A DNA stretch of 64,000 nt from Ligustrum vulgare (Eukaryota > Streptophyta > Magnoliopsida > Lamiales > Oleaceae), in contig OY743171.1 in NCBI GenBank assembly GCA_963555705.1, positions 20,087,352 through 20,151,351 of the forward strand. Reading direction: 5' to 3'. A model generated the notes under the pieces. That model was given only the letters and a program-made list of their open reading frames with translations. It did no database searches and was not told where the DNA came from. This document shows, piece after piece, positions 23,600 through 34,685 of the stretch (position 1 is the stretch's first letter; the number at the start of each line of letters is the position of its first letter). The position numbers were made by a program, and so were the translations under genes.

Positions 23600-24273
23600 T
23601 TCTTAAATAACAGATACTTGTTTTTCAGTCTCATTAGATCCTATCATTTCATCCAAACAATATTGGATAGTTGACTCAAGAGCCACTAAACATATTTGTT
23701 TTATAGCATCTGCCTTTATTTCCCTAAAATCCATTGAAAATTCCATTATCACCTTTCCTGATCACACTCGAATTTATGTCAAATACAGTGGAGAAACTGA
23801 ACTTGGTCCCAGCGTCACTCTTAAAAATGTACTATTCGTGCTTGAATTCAAATCTAATTTAATCTGTGTCACTGCACTCACTCTTCATTCTTAACTCACA
23901 ATAAATTTTCTTCCAGATCATTTCATTCTCAAGATATCAACACCAAGAGGATGATTGCAAGGGTGAAAGAGTTGCAGATCTCTATGTTCTTAACACACAC
24001 AACTTACATTCAGTCCCTACCATCTATGTAAACAATGTATTTGCTCACGTTTGGCACAATCGACTTAGACATTTATCTTTTAAATGTTTGAATACTTTGA
24101 GAAATCAGATAGGTTGTGTATCGAAATTCCATAATGTTATCCCTTGTTATATTTGTCCTTTAGCGAAACAAAGAAGATTATCTTTTGAATCCCACAATCA
24201 CATGTCTAAATCTCCATTTGATCTAATTCATTGTGGCATTTGGGGTCCCTATGTTATTTCACGAGCCTCTTAA
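23600..24273 (+). pseudogene. copia 1 protease and pre-integrase remains
   Basis: The protease active-site region reads WIVDSRATKHIC where copia proteases have Asp-Ser-Gly-Ala/Cys-Thr; the glycine is replaced by Arg. Downstream is the GAG-pre-integrase zinc region with HNRLRHLSFKC and CYICPLAKQRR, then FDLIHCGIWGPY, the very start of integrase. The catalytic integrase core is deleted, with the sequence running straight into RT. Confidence 0.7.
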
Positions 24274-24963
24274 GCTTCCTGAATGAAAAGCAACTATGCA
24301 GGCTGAATTGGATGCCATGGAACTTAATCACACTTGGTTTGTTATATCTCTTCCTACTGATAAACATTTCATTGGTTGCAAATGGGTATTCAAAACCAAA
24401 TAAAAAGCGGATGGTTCCATTGAGAGACATAAAGCACGATTGGTAGCTAAAGGCTACAACCAACACAAAAGGTAGGATTTCTTTGATACAGTTTCTCTTG
24501 TTGCAAAATTAGTCAATGTCAAAGTGTTATTAGCTTTAGTAACCATCCAAAAATGGAATCTGGTCCAATTAGACGTAAATAATGCATTTCTTCATTGAGA
24601 TTTGTTTGAAGAAGTATATATAGATCTTCCACTTGACTACAGTAGTAATGGTAAATATACCCAGCATGGGGAGAAATTGGTCTGCAAACTCCACAAGTCG
24701 ATTTATGGTCTTAAACAAGCTTTCACGACAATGGTTTTCAAAATTTTCTCAGGCACTTATCAAGTTTGGGTTTGTCCAATCTAATTCAGATTACTCCTTA
24801 TTCACCAAAGGATCAAACTCTTCCTTTTTGGGCCTATTGGTGTATGTGGATGATATAATCATCACAGGTCCTAACATACAAGTTATCCAATCTTTGAAAT
24901 CATTTTTACAGGGGGAATATAATATCAAGGACCTCGGTTGTTTGAAACATTTCCTTGGACTTA
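24274..24963 (+). pseudogene. copia 1 reverse transcriptase remains
   Basis: The copia RT (RVT_2) is recognisable from the N-terminal WVFKTK and RHKARLVAKGYNQ motifs, LDVNNAFLH, KSIYGLKQA and the catalytic LVYVDDIIITG (about 24835-24870). It contains several stops and frame changes (near 24270, 24402, 24598 and 24740). It is cut at 24963 by the solo LTR insertion and continues at 25931. Confidence 0.85.
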
Positions 24964-25925
24964 TGACGCGATCCCAATAGGGGAACATGAAGAAAACGCG
25001 GAATTAAACAAAACAATGATAGGAAAGATCCAGATTCAGCCAAACAAAAACAAGAGCACAATAATTAAAATACTGGAAAGATAAAATTGAATATAGGACC
25101 TTGACCCAAGATTCACGACGAGAAGATTGGCGATGTGAAATCGAGATCCAAGGTTTTCGAAACACCATAAGGACTTGTCAATTTCTTTGATAAGATTCTA
25201 ATTGGAAACGCCACAAATATTCTCGCGAATATTTGATAAGTTCAACGTCACAAATATTTTCACAATATTTGATAAGTTGGATTTGTTTTTGAAGAACACC
25301 AAAGGGACTCCTCAATCTTTCAATTGGAGAAAACTCTCTCAACTCAAATTCAATATTCTCAAAACTAAACTGTCTTTTACCATCATGAAAAGGAATATAA
25401 ATAAGAAAAATAACATAGCCGCTAATTGGGCTCAAAATAGAATTCTAATTAAACTAAAACACTAAAATAGGCAAAAAACTTAAAAACGGAAAAATAATCA
25501 AGAAAACGCGAAAATCCGAAAAATCAGATTTACGGCCGTGATGAACTCATTTACGGCCGTAAATGACTTTCTGTTTAAGACTGATGGCCGTGACCATATT
25601 TCTTACGGCCGTAACTATGAAATTCTGTAATTCTTCGTTTAAACCCGAGGCGGAGTTACGGTCGTGAGGATTATTCTTTACGGCCGTAATGAAGGTTCTG
25701 CTCAAATTTGTGACAGCTGTATTACGGCCGTAACTTCCACTCTTACGGTCGTAAGATGAATTCTGCACCTTTTTTTCCTCTGAACTTCGATTCCTTGCTT
25801 CAGCTTGATCCTTTCTTCCTCCCGGCTTGACGCCAACACGGAACTTGCTCCGTTTTCCACGTAGATCACCGTTATACTGCCAATGGCTCGACTTCGCCCT
25901 TCGATGCCTTGTCCGGATCATATCA
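24964..25925 (-). mobile_element. solo LTR, 962 bp, nested in copia 1, with 5-bp TSD
   Basis: The segment starts TG and ends CA on either strand and is flanked by a perfect 5-bp duplication ACTTA (24959-24963 and 25926-25930). Removing it rejoins the copia RT to its continuation. There are no internal domains, as expected after LTR-LTR recombination. Orientation is uncertain; minus is a guess. It contains eight palindromic octamers of the ACGGCCGT type at 25532-25752. The 124-residue minus-strand frame at 25547-25921 is most likely fortuitous. Confidence 0.9.
25532..25752. repeat. four pairs of ACGGCCGT-type palindromes in the solo LTR
   Basis: Octamers start at 25532, 25553, 25584 (ATGGCCGT), 25605, 25658 (ACGGTCGT), 25680, 25724 and 25745 (ACGGTCGT). 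They form four pairs with start-to-start distances 21, 21, 22 and 21. Most are embedded in TTACGGCCGTAA. Confidence 0.9.
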
Positions 25926-25930
25926 ACTTA

Positions 25931-26667
25931 GATTGAACAGTCTACGACTGGCCTTGTTTTATCTCAGAGGCGTTACACTTTACAGCTCCTAGAAGACACA
26001 TGCTACCTTGCTTGTAAACCACTTCAGTTCCCATGGATCCTAACACTCAGCTCAATGCTACTGATGGTGATGGTGATCTTCTTCCTGACACTTCTTAATA
26101 TAGGAGCCTCATTGGAAGGCTATTATATCTCACTTTGTCCAAACCGAAGATCACCTTTGTGGTACACAAACTTAGCCAACTTGTAGCTCAACCACGCACT
26201 CCTCACCTCAAGGAAGTTCATCATTTGTTACATTACCTCAAGAACAGTCCTGGTGAAGGACTCTTCTCCTCATCTTCACCTCTTCAACTAAAGGCTTTTG
26301 CTGATTCTGACTAGGGTTCATGTCCAGATACAAGGAATCTGTAACTGGTTTCTGCATCTTCATTGGAGATTCACTTGTTTCTTGGAAAGCAAGGAAACAA
26401 ATCACCATTTCTCGTTCATCCCTAGAGGTTGAATACCGGGCATTGGCCTCCACTACTAGTGAACTTGTTTGGCTTCATCAATTACTGAAGGATTTCCAGA
26501 TTACTGTATCTTCTCTTGCTCTTCTCTTTTGTGACAACCAAGCTACTATCCACATTGCTTCTAATCCTACCTTTCACGAAAGGTCTCAACATATTGAAAT
26601 AGATTGTTATTTTGTTCATGATAAACTCAACACGTGTTTCTTCAAGCTTCTTCCTATTCGATCTTAG
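25931..26667 (+). pseudogene. copia 1 RT C-terminus and RNase H remains
   Basis: After the solo LTR the copia frame resumes with a SQRRYTLQLLEDT stretch, a VPMDPN block, YRSLIGRLLYLT and the RNase H motifs AFADSD, then SWKARKQ, LFCDNQATIHIASNP and HIEIDC. The catalytic Asp positions are visible, but stops at 26098, 26312 and 26665, plus a frame change near 26020, break it. Confidence 0.8.
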
Positions 26668-26767
26668 CACCAGCTGACCGATGTGTTCACTAAAGCATTG
26701 CCTTCTACTTCCCTTTTTCCTCTCTTTATTTCTGTAAAAGATATTCACCGTCCATCTTGAGAGGGAG

Positions 26768-26956
26768 TGCTAGAGTTAGCTTGTCAGTTAGTTCGTCAGT
26801 TAACCGTTAGGAAACTATTTGTTGTTAGTTAAATGTTAATTAAACTAGTTAGTTAGTTACTTATCAATTTTGTCTATAAATAGATTTTGTTGTATTTATT
26901 CTTATAGATGATTTGATAATAATAAAAGCAGTGCATAATTAGTTCTCTCAAGCTCA
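26768..26956 (+). repeat. 3' LTR of copia element 1
   Basis: 189 bp, same length as the 5' LTR, preceded by the purine tract GAGAGGGAG. Confidence 0.9.
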
Positions 26957-28336
26957 ATAACAACGAATGAAATCCTGTTCTACATGGTATCGTTTGCCTG
27001 ACAAAAAGAAATGACTACGGCATTCCAAGAAGCAACTTCCTATGATGAGCTAAGTATCGAAACATTCAAAAATACAATCTCTTTTACCCTAATAGTATAA
27101 AATTCCCCCAAAAGAAAACAAAGGGAAAGAGGTATCGTGGCCCAATTTTTACCCATTATGACAAGGAAAATATTGTGAGTTAGTAATATAATATAATCTA
27201 AACTCATCTCATAAAGTGTAATATTTTAATCTAAATATTTTTAATATCAAATATCAAATTAAACATAATCCAATCTAATAGATTTTGTGATGTGCCCTTA
27301 TAAGTATAACTGTGACATGAAAAAAAAGGACAATTTGCCTGCAATTGATTCACTTTCGATCACCTTGAAGCTTTAAGCAGGGACGGAGCCATGATGTTTG
27401 GTCAGTGGGGGCGAAAATTAAAAGATGTTTGGGGGGGAGGGGGCCAAGTAAATAAATGTGGAGCAAAGTAAGAATCAAAGAAGCTTGTTAAATTCTTGAC
27501 GACAGCAAAACTAATGAAAAGAACCCAAAGAAAATCACTTACAATGAGATATTAAGTATAACATGATTATAGCGAATGAGAATTAAACCAAGCAATCAAG
27601 AAACCTGATTACAGAAATCTTAATTGAGAATAAGATTTTAAAGAAAAAAGTGCAAACTTACTAATATTTTTTTTTTCAATTTTTTTTTAAATCTCCGTAG
27701 GACCCACCTGGGCCTTAATGGGATCCGTCCCTGGCTTTAAGTCCATTTACTTATATTTTCATATTTTGTCCTTTTTAGTTTTTTTTTTTTTTTTTCATAA
27801 TTTAATTGTGTTTTTTTAAACTAATGTTTAATTTGTATATGCTTATGTTGGCTGGTGAATTTACGTGCTTGTACTGTTGAAACTATAGATGTTATAATAT
27901 AGTTGTTATTTTATTTTTTACTTTTATTCACCTATACACTTAAGAGTACGAAAAAATTTATATTTCAAGTAAAATATCAATGAATGAGAATGAATGTACT
28001 ATTTCAACCTTCATAGTACTATTTATATTAGATTTGAGACTTAAAATTGTCGATTTCAATCCTTTTCATTCAAAAAATGACTCCCTCTCCACCCTATATT
28101 TTTCTAGATTTATGCCTACACTGGACAAAAATTCTATTTCCACCCCCAGTGACATGCCCTTGTAAATGTGAATCATTAGGACAAATGAGAGTTCAATTTC
28201 CTAAAATTGTTCTTGTTATATGATTATGGGTTTTCAATCTTCAAAAGAAAAACTTCAAAAGTCCAACCTATTTAATTGATGAATTTGGACCCCGAGGTAG
28301 CCAAAATTGTATGTGTAAATGTTAAAATGAAGCGTT
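26957..28336. other. no gene seen apart from a hAT element
   Basis: AT-rich intergenic sequence. The only structured feature is the hAT-like element at 27378-27733. Confidence 0.4.
27378..27733. mobile_element. non-autonomous hAT-like element, 356 bp, with 8-bp TSD
   Basis: Ends CAGGGACGGAGCC and the inverse of CAGGGACGGATCC, flanked by a perfect 8-bp duplication GCTTTAAG at 27370-27377 and 27734-27741. The interior contains a GGGGGGGAGGGGG run and AT-rich sequence with no coding potential. Confidence 0.92.
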
Positions 28337-28527
28337 TGTTATAAAATTATTAGAAAGGCAAGAGAGAGATATAGAGAGGTAAGGAGAATTCTTCTTCTTT
28401 TATCTTCTGTTACAAAGGAAGGAAGTGAAGCACCCTATTTATAGGGATAGACTATGACACAATCGTAATAATGTAAAGTTTATAGGGGTATAAATGGTCA
28501 TTCAAAATAAACTTATATTTTATAACA
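28337..28527 (-). repeat. 3' LTR of copia element 2
   Basis: 191 bp, matches 33270-33460 with scattered differences; contains CCTATAAATAGG-type TATA sequence on the minus strand. Confidence 0.92.
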
Positions 28528-28764
28528 TTCTCCCTTGAATGATCTAATACTCATGGCCTGCCTTGTTAAAAACCTTGCTAAGAAAACTCAGTGGGATAAA
28601 ACTTAAGCGAAGGAAAAAAGTACAGTCATTGTAGAGTATTAAAATAAATGCTGCCTCATTAAAACCTTACTAGGAAAATCCAGTGAGATAAAACCTAGAC
28701 GGAGGAAAAAGAGTACAGCTACTCCTCCTGATATTAGTCATCGTAAATCATTGAGCGGACGCAT

Positions 28765-29547
28765 TCATATCCCATCTATCAATTTCTTGAATGTAGATGT
28801 CGGTAATACTTTAGTCAATAAGCCAGCCACATTATCACTTGAGCGAATTTGTTGAACATCGATATCACCTACTTTCTGAAGCTCATGTGTATAGAAGAAT
28901 TTTGGAGAAATGTGTTTTGTTCTATCTCCTTTGATATAGCCTCCTTTGAGTTGCGCAATAAAAGCTGCATTATCTTCATACAATATCATTGGGCTATCTT
29001 TTGTTGAAATTAATCCGCATGATGATTGGATATGATGAGTCATGTTTCTCAGCCATATACATTCTCGAATTGTCTCATGGATTGCAATATTTTCTGAGTG
29101 ATTTGAAGATGTTGCTGTCAAAGTTTGCTTCACAGATCTCCATGATATTGTTGTTCCAGCACGTGTAAACACATATCTTGTTTGTGATTTGGCTTGATGT
29201 GGATCAAATAGATAACCTGCATCTGCATATCCCACTAAAGAAAATCCCAATTTCTGATAATAAAGTAATCCCATATCAATAGTACCTTTTAGGTAACGAA
29301 GAATGTGTTTGACATCATTCCAATGCCTGTGAGTTAGTGCATAACTATATCTTGCGAGTAGATTTACAGAAAAAGCTATATCAGGTCTAGTGCAATTTGC
29401 AAGATATGATAATGCTCCAATTGCACTTAGATATGGTACTTCTGGTCCAAGAACCTTTTCTCCATCTTCAAGTGGACGAAATGGATCATTTGTTGGATTA
29501 AGTGATCGAACAACCACCGGTGATGTTAATGGATGTGTTGTATCCAT
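28765..29547 (-). pseudogene. copia 2 RT C-terminus and RNase H
   Basis: A 260-residue open frame. It contains the copia RT tail (LSAIGALSYLANCTRPDIAF, and a LARYS-LTHRHWNDVKHILRYLKGT block) and RNase H motifs (YADAGY, EDNAAFIAQL, TKHISPKFFYTHEL), ending with the usual LTKVLP-type tail. This part is uninterrupted, but it is out of frame with the upstream RT, so no full Pol can be made. Confidence 0.88.
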
Positions 29548-29676
29548 ATAAAATCGTTTTAAAACCTTTTCTGTATATGAATATTGATGAACAAATAGTC
29601 ATTCTGAAAAATGTTCAATTTTCAACTCAAGACAAAATTTGATTTTTCCCAAATCTTTCATCTCAAATTCATTTTT

Positions 29677-30420
29677 CTAGTAATCAGCAGTTTTATTGAG
29701 CTCTTCTAGAGTTCCAATAAGATTTAAATCATCAACATAAACTGTCACTATTGTAAATCCAATATTTGTTTTCTTTATAAAAACACATGGACATATATCA
29801 TCATTTTTGTAACCCTCATTCAACAAGTATTCGTTAAGGCGATTATAACACATACGTCCAGATTGTTTCAATCCATATAATGATCTTTGCAATTTGATTG
29901 AAAACATACTTTTTGGGTATGTATCATTCATTTCTGGCACTTTAAGTCCTTCAGGGACTTTCATGTATATGTCACTATCAAGTGAGCCATATAGATAGGC
30001 AGTTACTACATCCATAAGGCGCATATCGAGCATTTCTGACATAGTCAAACTAATTAAAAATCTGAATGAGATGGCGTCCATGACGGGAGAATATGTTTTC
30101 TCATAATCAATCACAGGTCTTTGTGAGAAACTTTGAGCTACAAGTCGGTCTTTATGCCTTGTAGTCACATTAACTTTCATTTCTTTTTCCTTACAAAGAC
30201 CCATTTGTATCCTATAGGGATTATATTTTCAAGTGTTCGAACTACAGGTCCAAACACTTTTCGTTTCTCTAAGGAACTCAATTCCATCCGCATAGCTTCC
30301 TTCCATTTCAGCCAATCATTTCTCAGTTGGCATTCTTTAATAGATAGTGGCTCAGAATCCTCGTTTTGAGATATTTCAAGAGCCACTTGGAAGGTAAAAA
30401 TATCATCTATGATAACATTC
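29677..30420 (-). pseudogene. copia 2 reverse transcriptase
   Basis: Two overlapping frames (30386-30177 and 30204-29677) carry RT blocks: WKEAMRMELSSLEK, IPIGYKWVFVRKKK, RLVAQSFSQRP, YSPVMDAISFRFLI, VVTAYLYGSLD, RSLYGLKQSGRMCYNRL and the catalytic VTVYVDDLNLIGT (near 29740). A one-base shift near 30190 separates the first two blocks, and a stop near 29680 separates this from the RNase H frame. Confidence 0.88.
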
Positions 30421-31099
30421 TCCCTTTCCCATAGTTAATGGGATAACAAATAAGTTATTGAAATCTCATTATTTTCAGACATCTGTGATTCTGCGGGAAC
30501 CATGTTCTCACTATTAGATTGTTTCATTGAAATCTTTGGTTCTTCAGGAACCATGTCACCATTATTAGATTGATCAACCTTTTCTAGTATTACTCGTTCA
30601 GGAGTCTTTGGTTGCTTTACTTTTTTCTTACGAGGTACAATGTCTTTTTAACCAACCAGTCTACCACGCTTCTGGCGTATTTGAGATTCACTTGCTATAG
30701 CAATTTGTCCTACAGGGACATCAATCTTTGCTGGAGTATTTTCTGCTAGTATATATGACTTTGTCACCTGTCTTGTGTCAACAAATATATCAGGTAATTG
30801 ATTTGCAACTCTTTGTAAATGAATAATTTTCTCAACCTCTTGCTCACATTGATTGCTTCGGGGATCAAAGTAAGATAGAGTCGTTTCATTTCAAGAAACT
30901 TTATCTTGTTTTTCAGGATGCAACTTTACTTCTCCTAAAGTTGGAAAAATCATATCATCAAAATGACAATTTGCAAAATGTGCAGTAAACAAATCACCTG
31001 TTAAAGGTTCAAGGTACCTAATAATGGAAGGTGAATCAAAACCAACATGAATCCCAAGTCTACGTTGGGGACCCATTTTGATACGTTGTGGGGGGAGAA

Positions 31100-32181
31100 A
31101 TTGGGACTTGGGTAGCACAACCAAAAACCCTTATGTAAGAAATATTAGGTTCATGACCAAATGCAAGTTGTAGGGGTGAGTATTGATAATAAGCAGTTGG
31201 TCTTATACGAATTAATGATGTAGCATGTAATATGGCAAGACCCTAAACAGAAGTTGAGATTTTTGTTTTCATGAGTAGTGGTCTAGAAATTAATTGCAGA
31301 TGTTTAATAAATGACTCTGCTAACCCATTTTGTGTTTGGACATGAGCAACTGAATGTTCAATGACAATCCCAATTGACATGCAATACTTATTGAATCTTT
31401 GTCATCTAAATTCACCAGCATTATCAAGATGAATTGTCTTGATTGAGTAATCAGGAAGTTGAGCTTGTGATTTTATTATTTGAGCCAGTAGCCTAGCAAA
31501 GGCTACATTTCTTGTGGAAAGTAAACAAATATGTGACCATCTAGTAGAAGAATCAACTAGCACCATAAAATAACTAAATGGTCCACATGATGGGTGTATT
31601 GACCAACATATATCTCCATGAATCTTTTATAAAAAAGTTGGAGATTGAACATTGACCTTTATAGTGGAAGGTCTATGTGAGTTGCAAATTATTAGACGCA
31701 TCATTATTGTTCCTGGATGTCCAAGTCGATCGTGCTACAATATAAAACTTTTTGAATCTACGATCTTCGGGTTCGTAACAACATGTGATTCGATTTCTTT
31801 TATGGATATATAATACATTCCGGAAGAAAGTGCCGAAAGTTTTTCTTTTATTTGCTTCTGGCCAAATAGAAAAGAAGTAATGCAAAAATATTCGATGTTA
31901 TTTTCTTGCATCATTTCAATGTGATATCCATTATAGTGGATATCCTTAAAACTGAGCAAATTTCTTCTGGATTTGCTAGAGTAAAGTGTTTTGTTAATGC
32001 ATAATTGTGTATTATTTGATAAAATAATACAAGCTCCGCTGGAGCCCTCAATGATTCTCGATGTGTCGGATATCGTATTAACATTATGTTCCGCCAATGT
32101 TAAGTTTAGGAAATACTCTTTCTTCCGAAGAATAGTATGCGTTGTTGCGCTATCAACTAGACATGTATCTTGGCAATTCAT
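31100..32181 (-). pseudogene. copia 2 protease, pre-integrase and integrase
   Basis: The frame at 32181-31735 has the protease region CLVDSATTHTILR (the usual Gly in DSG replaced by Ala) and the LLSFKDIHYNGYHI block that precedes pre-integrase. On to about 31380, in shifting frames, are RLGHPGT, a THPSCGPFSYFMVLVDSSTRW integrase block and a DNAGEF phrase with the second catalytic Asp context. From 31380 to 31100 the integrase C-terminus is recognisable with several stops. Confidence 0.75.
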
Positions 32182-32310
32182 CTAAAATATAATGAAACAT
32201 ATATTTTTAGAAAAAAAAAGGATTGATAATCAAAAAAAGTTAAATATAGTTCAACAATACATATTAATATTTTCAAAATAAGAACAAGATTGTGACTTTC
32301 CTTTAATTGA

Positions 32311-33201
32311 CTATTGGTAGAGGTCCACAAGATATTTTGCCGTACGACAGGTACGTGACCAATGCCCTTTCATGCCACATCGGAAACAACTTTCTTCATG
32401 TTGCCTTTTGATTATGTTGTTTTCGTTTGCTTTGTGCCTTTTAAAGTTGTTGCCATGTTGCCGATGATTTTGTTGATGACTTTGTCCAAAATTTCTCCCA
32501 CGTCTGTATTCATGTCCGTCTACGTTAGTGTCCACACCAAAGTCCACGTCTGTGTCCGTGTCTACTTCTTGATATTGCATTTGCTTCAAAAAATGCAGTA
32601 TCACTTGATTCAGGAAATGGTACAGAACCGGTTGTACGTAATCCGTAATTTTTCATCGATAGTTCATTATTATGTTCAGCAATTAAAAGGCAAGATATAA
32701 GTTCTGAGTACATTTTAAAATCACGCTCACGATATTGCTGCTATAGGAGCTCATTTGAGGCGTAAAATGTGAAGAATGTTTTTCCAACATATCTTCGTCT
32801 TTGATCTTATCTCCACATAAAGTCAACTTTGAACATAATTTAAATAGTTCAAAATTGTACTCCCTTACACTTTTAAAATCTTGAAAACGAATGTGCATTC
32901 ATTCATAGTGGGCTCTAGGGAGGACTACAATCCTCTGATGGTCAAATATTTCATTCAAATTTTTCCAAAGGACATGTGGATCCTTCACGGTAAGGTATTC
33001 AATTTTTAATCCATCATGTAGATGGTGGTGAAGAAAAATAAGTTCTTTTGCACTACCCTGCAGTGATTCTTTGTTTCCTTTCTTTATCGTATTCCCAAGA
33101 TCTTTTGAGACAAGATGAATTTCGACATCCAGAACCCATGATAGATAATTCTTTCAAGATAAATCAAGTGCAACGAACTCGAATTTAGTGATGTTTGCCA
33201 T
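32311..33201 (-). pseudogene. copia 2 gag
   Basis: An ATG at 33201 opens a copia gag frame (MANITKFEFVALDLS, then a stop). UBN2-type phrases follow, such as HIRFQDFKSVREYNFELFKLCSKL, and a CCHC knuckle CFRCGMKGHWSRTC lies near 32370. Several stops and at least one frameshift (near 32690) interrupt it. Confidence 0.8.
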
Positions 33202-33269
33202 TAGGATAACTTCAGTATATGGATTGGACCTTTGTTAACTTAGTTGGTTAGATGCTCGTGCTGATAACG

Positions 33270-33460
33270 TGTTATAAAATCATTAGAAAGACGAGAGAGA
33301 GATATAGAGAGATACGGAGAATTCTTCTTCTTTTATCTTCTATTACAAAGGAAGGAAGTGAAGCACCCTATTTATAGGGTAATACTATAGCACAATCGTA
33401 ATAATGTAAAGCTTACAGAGATATAAATGATCATTCACAATAAACCTATATTTTATAACA
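33270..33460 (-). repeat. 5' LTR of copia element 2
   Basis: 191 bp; the element reads leftward from it. Primer-binding sequence lies just inside at about 33250-33269. Confidence 0.92.
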
Positions 33461-33665
33461 ACGTTACCTTTTTATGACTCAAAACTAGAGGGTAAAATTG
33501 TCATATCATTTGAAATTATTTTTTTCGTTCAACTAAAAGCCACATACAATTTGAATTTTAAGATCGACACTCCGTATTCACATATATTCAAATAATTTGA
33601 GGACTTTAAATTCTCATTTTCAAAAGGCGAACAACACTATGTGAAAGATTAGACACATCAACTCT

Positions 33666-33909
33666 GCCCCCAGGCCATATCTCCCAATGGTAAAGGGGAT
33701 GGCCGATAGGGCTAAGTGTGCGAGGTGCAGGGATCGAATCCTGAAATACTGAATTTGTGCCATGTCACAATCGGGAGTTATTACGGTTAATAGCCGGTCT
33801 ATCCATAAACTCTCCACCCTGACTCCTGAGAGGCACATCCTGCGATTTACCTCATCCACCAAGGTCCAAGGCAGGGTCTATGGAGGTCCTCAAGGTTGGG
33901 GTTCAACCT
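33666..33909 (+). mobile_element. tRNA-related SINE, 244 bp, with 17-bp TSD
   Basis: Flanked by perfect 17-bp direct repeats TTAGACACATCAACTCT (33649-33665 and 33910-33926). It has pol III-like internal promoter boxes: A-box region CAATGGTAAAGGGGATGG (about 33685-33702) and B box GGGATCGAATCC (33730-33741). It has no coding sequence and no LTRs. These are the defining features of plant SINEs; the 3' end is GGGGTTCAACCT without a long A tail. It would have needed LINE machinery in trans. Confidence 0.9.
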
Positions 33910-33926
33910 TTAGACACATCAACTCT

Positions 33927-34283
33927 AATTCCGAATTATTATGTATAAAATGGTGATTTATGATCATGTTTTAACACATAACCATGCGTAATCAACGACC
34001 TAAAAATAGTCTTTTATACTATGGTGTTGAATAGAGGCAATATTTCATTAACTTTTCTTGATCTTTCTTGAATTTGTTCTATATTTGCATTGCATTATTT
34101 TTGGCATTCCGAGAAGAAAAAGTTCGTGTTTATAAGAAGTGATTTTTTAGATTAAAAGTAACTTACATTATACCAAAGTGAATTGTGCACATATTTAACT
34201 TTGTAGCATACTAATACTTTTTATTTTTTATTTTTTAATTTTTTTTATCGAAATGTAAATATGAATAGATCAAAAAGAAGTTA
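33927..34283. other. no gene seen
   Basis: AT-rich spacer to the right of the SINE. Confidence 0.4.
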
Positions 34284-34685
34284 GGGTGCGTTTGATTGAT
34301 AGGGTGGAAAATAGATGGAAAGAAAATATTTTTCAAAGAATTAATTCGCTTGAAAATTATTTTCGTGAAAAATATTAATTGAAAGTGTTTGATTGATAAT
34401 AATAATAATGTTAGTTTTTTGAAAAAAAAAAAAAAAGTCAACTAAAGACAATAAAACTGATCAAACGTGACGAAAATCATTTACCATGTAACATGGCAAA
34501 TGATTTCCCACCAAAATGCCAAAAAAAAAAAAATATTTTCCAACTTTTCTAACCAAATAGGCGCATGAGGTGGTTGGGTGGAAAAGATTTTCCATGGCAA
34601 ATTTCGACTGTCAAACACCACAATTTGAGAAAAATTGAAAAAAGTTTTTATTTTCTATAACAAATAATGGGAGATCAAACACCCT
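34284..34685. mobile_element. candidate MITE, about 400 bp
   Basis: Left GGGTGCGTTTGATTGATAGGG and right GGGAGATCAAACACCCT form imperfect inverted ends of a style common in plant MITEs. Internal AAAATTTTTC-type complementary stretches support a foldback. No clear target duplication was found. Confidence 0.45.

Larger units (their letters stand above)
22320..26956 (+). mobile_element. Ty1/copia LTR retrotransposon, degenerate, with nested solo LTR
   Basis: Two 189-bp LTRs (22320-22508 and 26768-26956) begin TGYTAGAGTTAGCTTG and end TCTCA. A primer-binding site TGGTATCAAAGC (22512-22523, initiator-Met tRNA type) follows the left LTR, and a purine tract GAGAGGGAG precedes the right one. Remains of gag, protease, pre-integrase, RT and RNase H occur in copia order. 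The integrase core is missing and there are many stops and frameshifts. A solo LTR splits the RT/RNase H region. Flanks ACGAG and ATAAC do not form a clear target duplication. Confidence 0.9.
28337..33460 (-). mobile_element. Ty1/copia LTR retrotransposon on the minus strand
   Basis: Two 191-bp LTRs (28337-28527 and 33270-33460) start TGTTATAAAAT and end TTATAACA. Flanking pentamers GCGTT (28332-28336) and ACGTT (33461-33465) match at 4 of 5 positions, a mutated target duplication. Read on the minus strand, CGTTATCAGCACGAG follows the 5' LTR as primer-binding region, and AAGGGAGAA precedes the 3' LTR as purine tract. Gag, protease, integrase, RT and RNase H occur in copia order. Stops and frameshifts make it defective, but it is less decayed than copia 1. 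Confidence 0.93.

Noticed and set aside
25547..25921. 124-residue minus-strand frame in the solo LTR
   Set aside because: It runs across the palindrome array, has no domain resemblance, and lies wholly within an LTR; GC-rich composition explains the openness.
22315..26961. Target duplication for copia element 1
   Set aside because: ACGAG and ATAAC do not match. An alternative ACGAG/ACGAA pairing would need the 3' LTR to extend past the canonical CA end.
33682..33745. Possible tRNA gene from A and B box-like motifs
   Set aside because: No cloverleaf or acceptor stem could be formed and the unit has a 17-bp duplication; it is a SINE.
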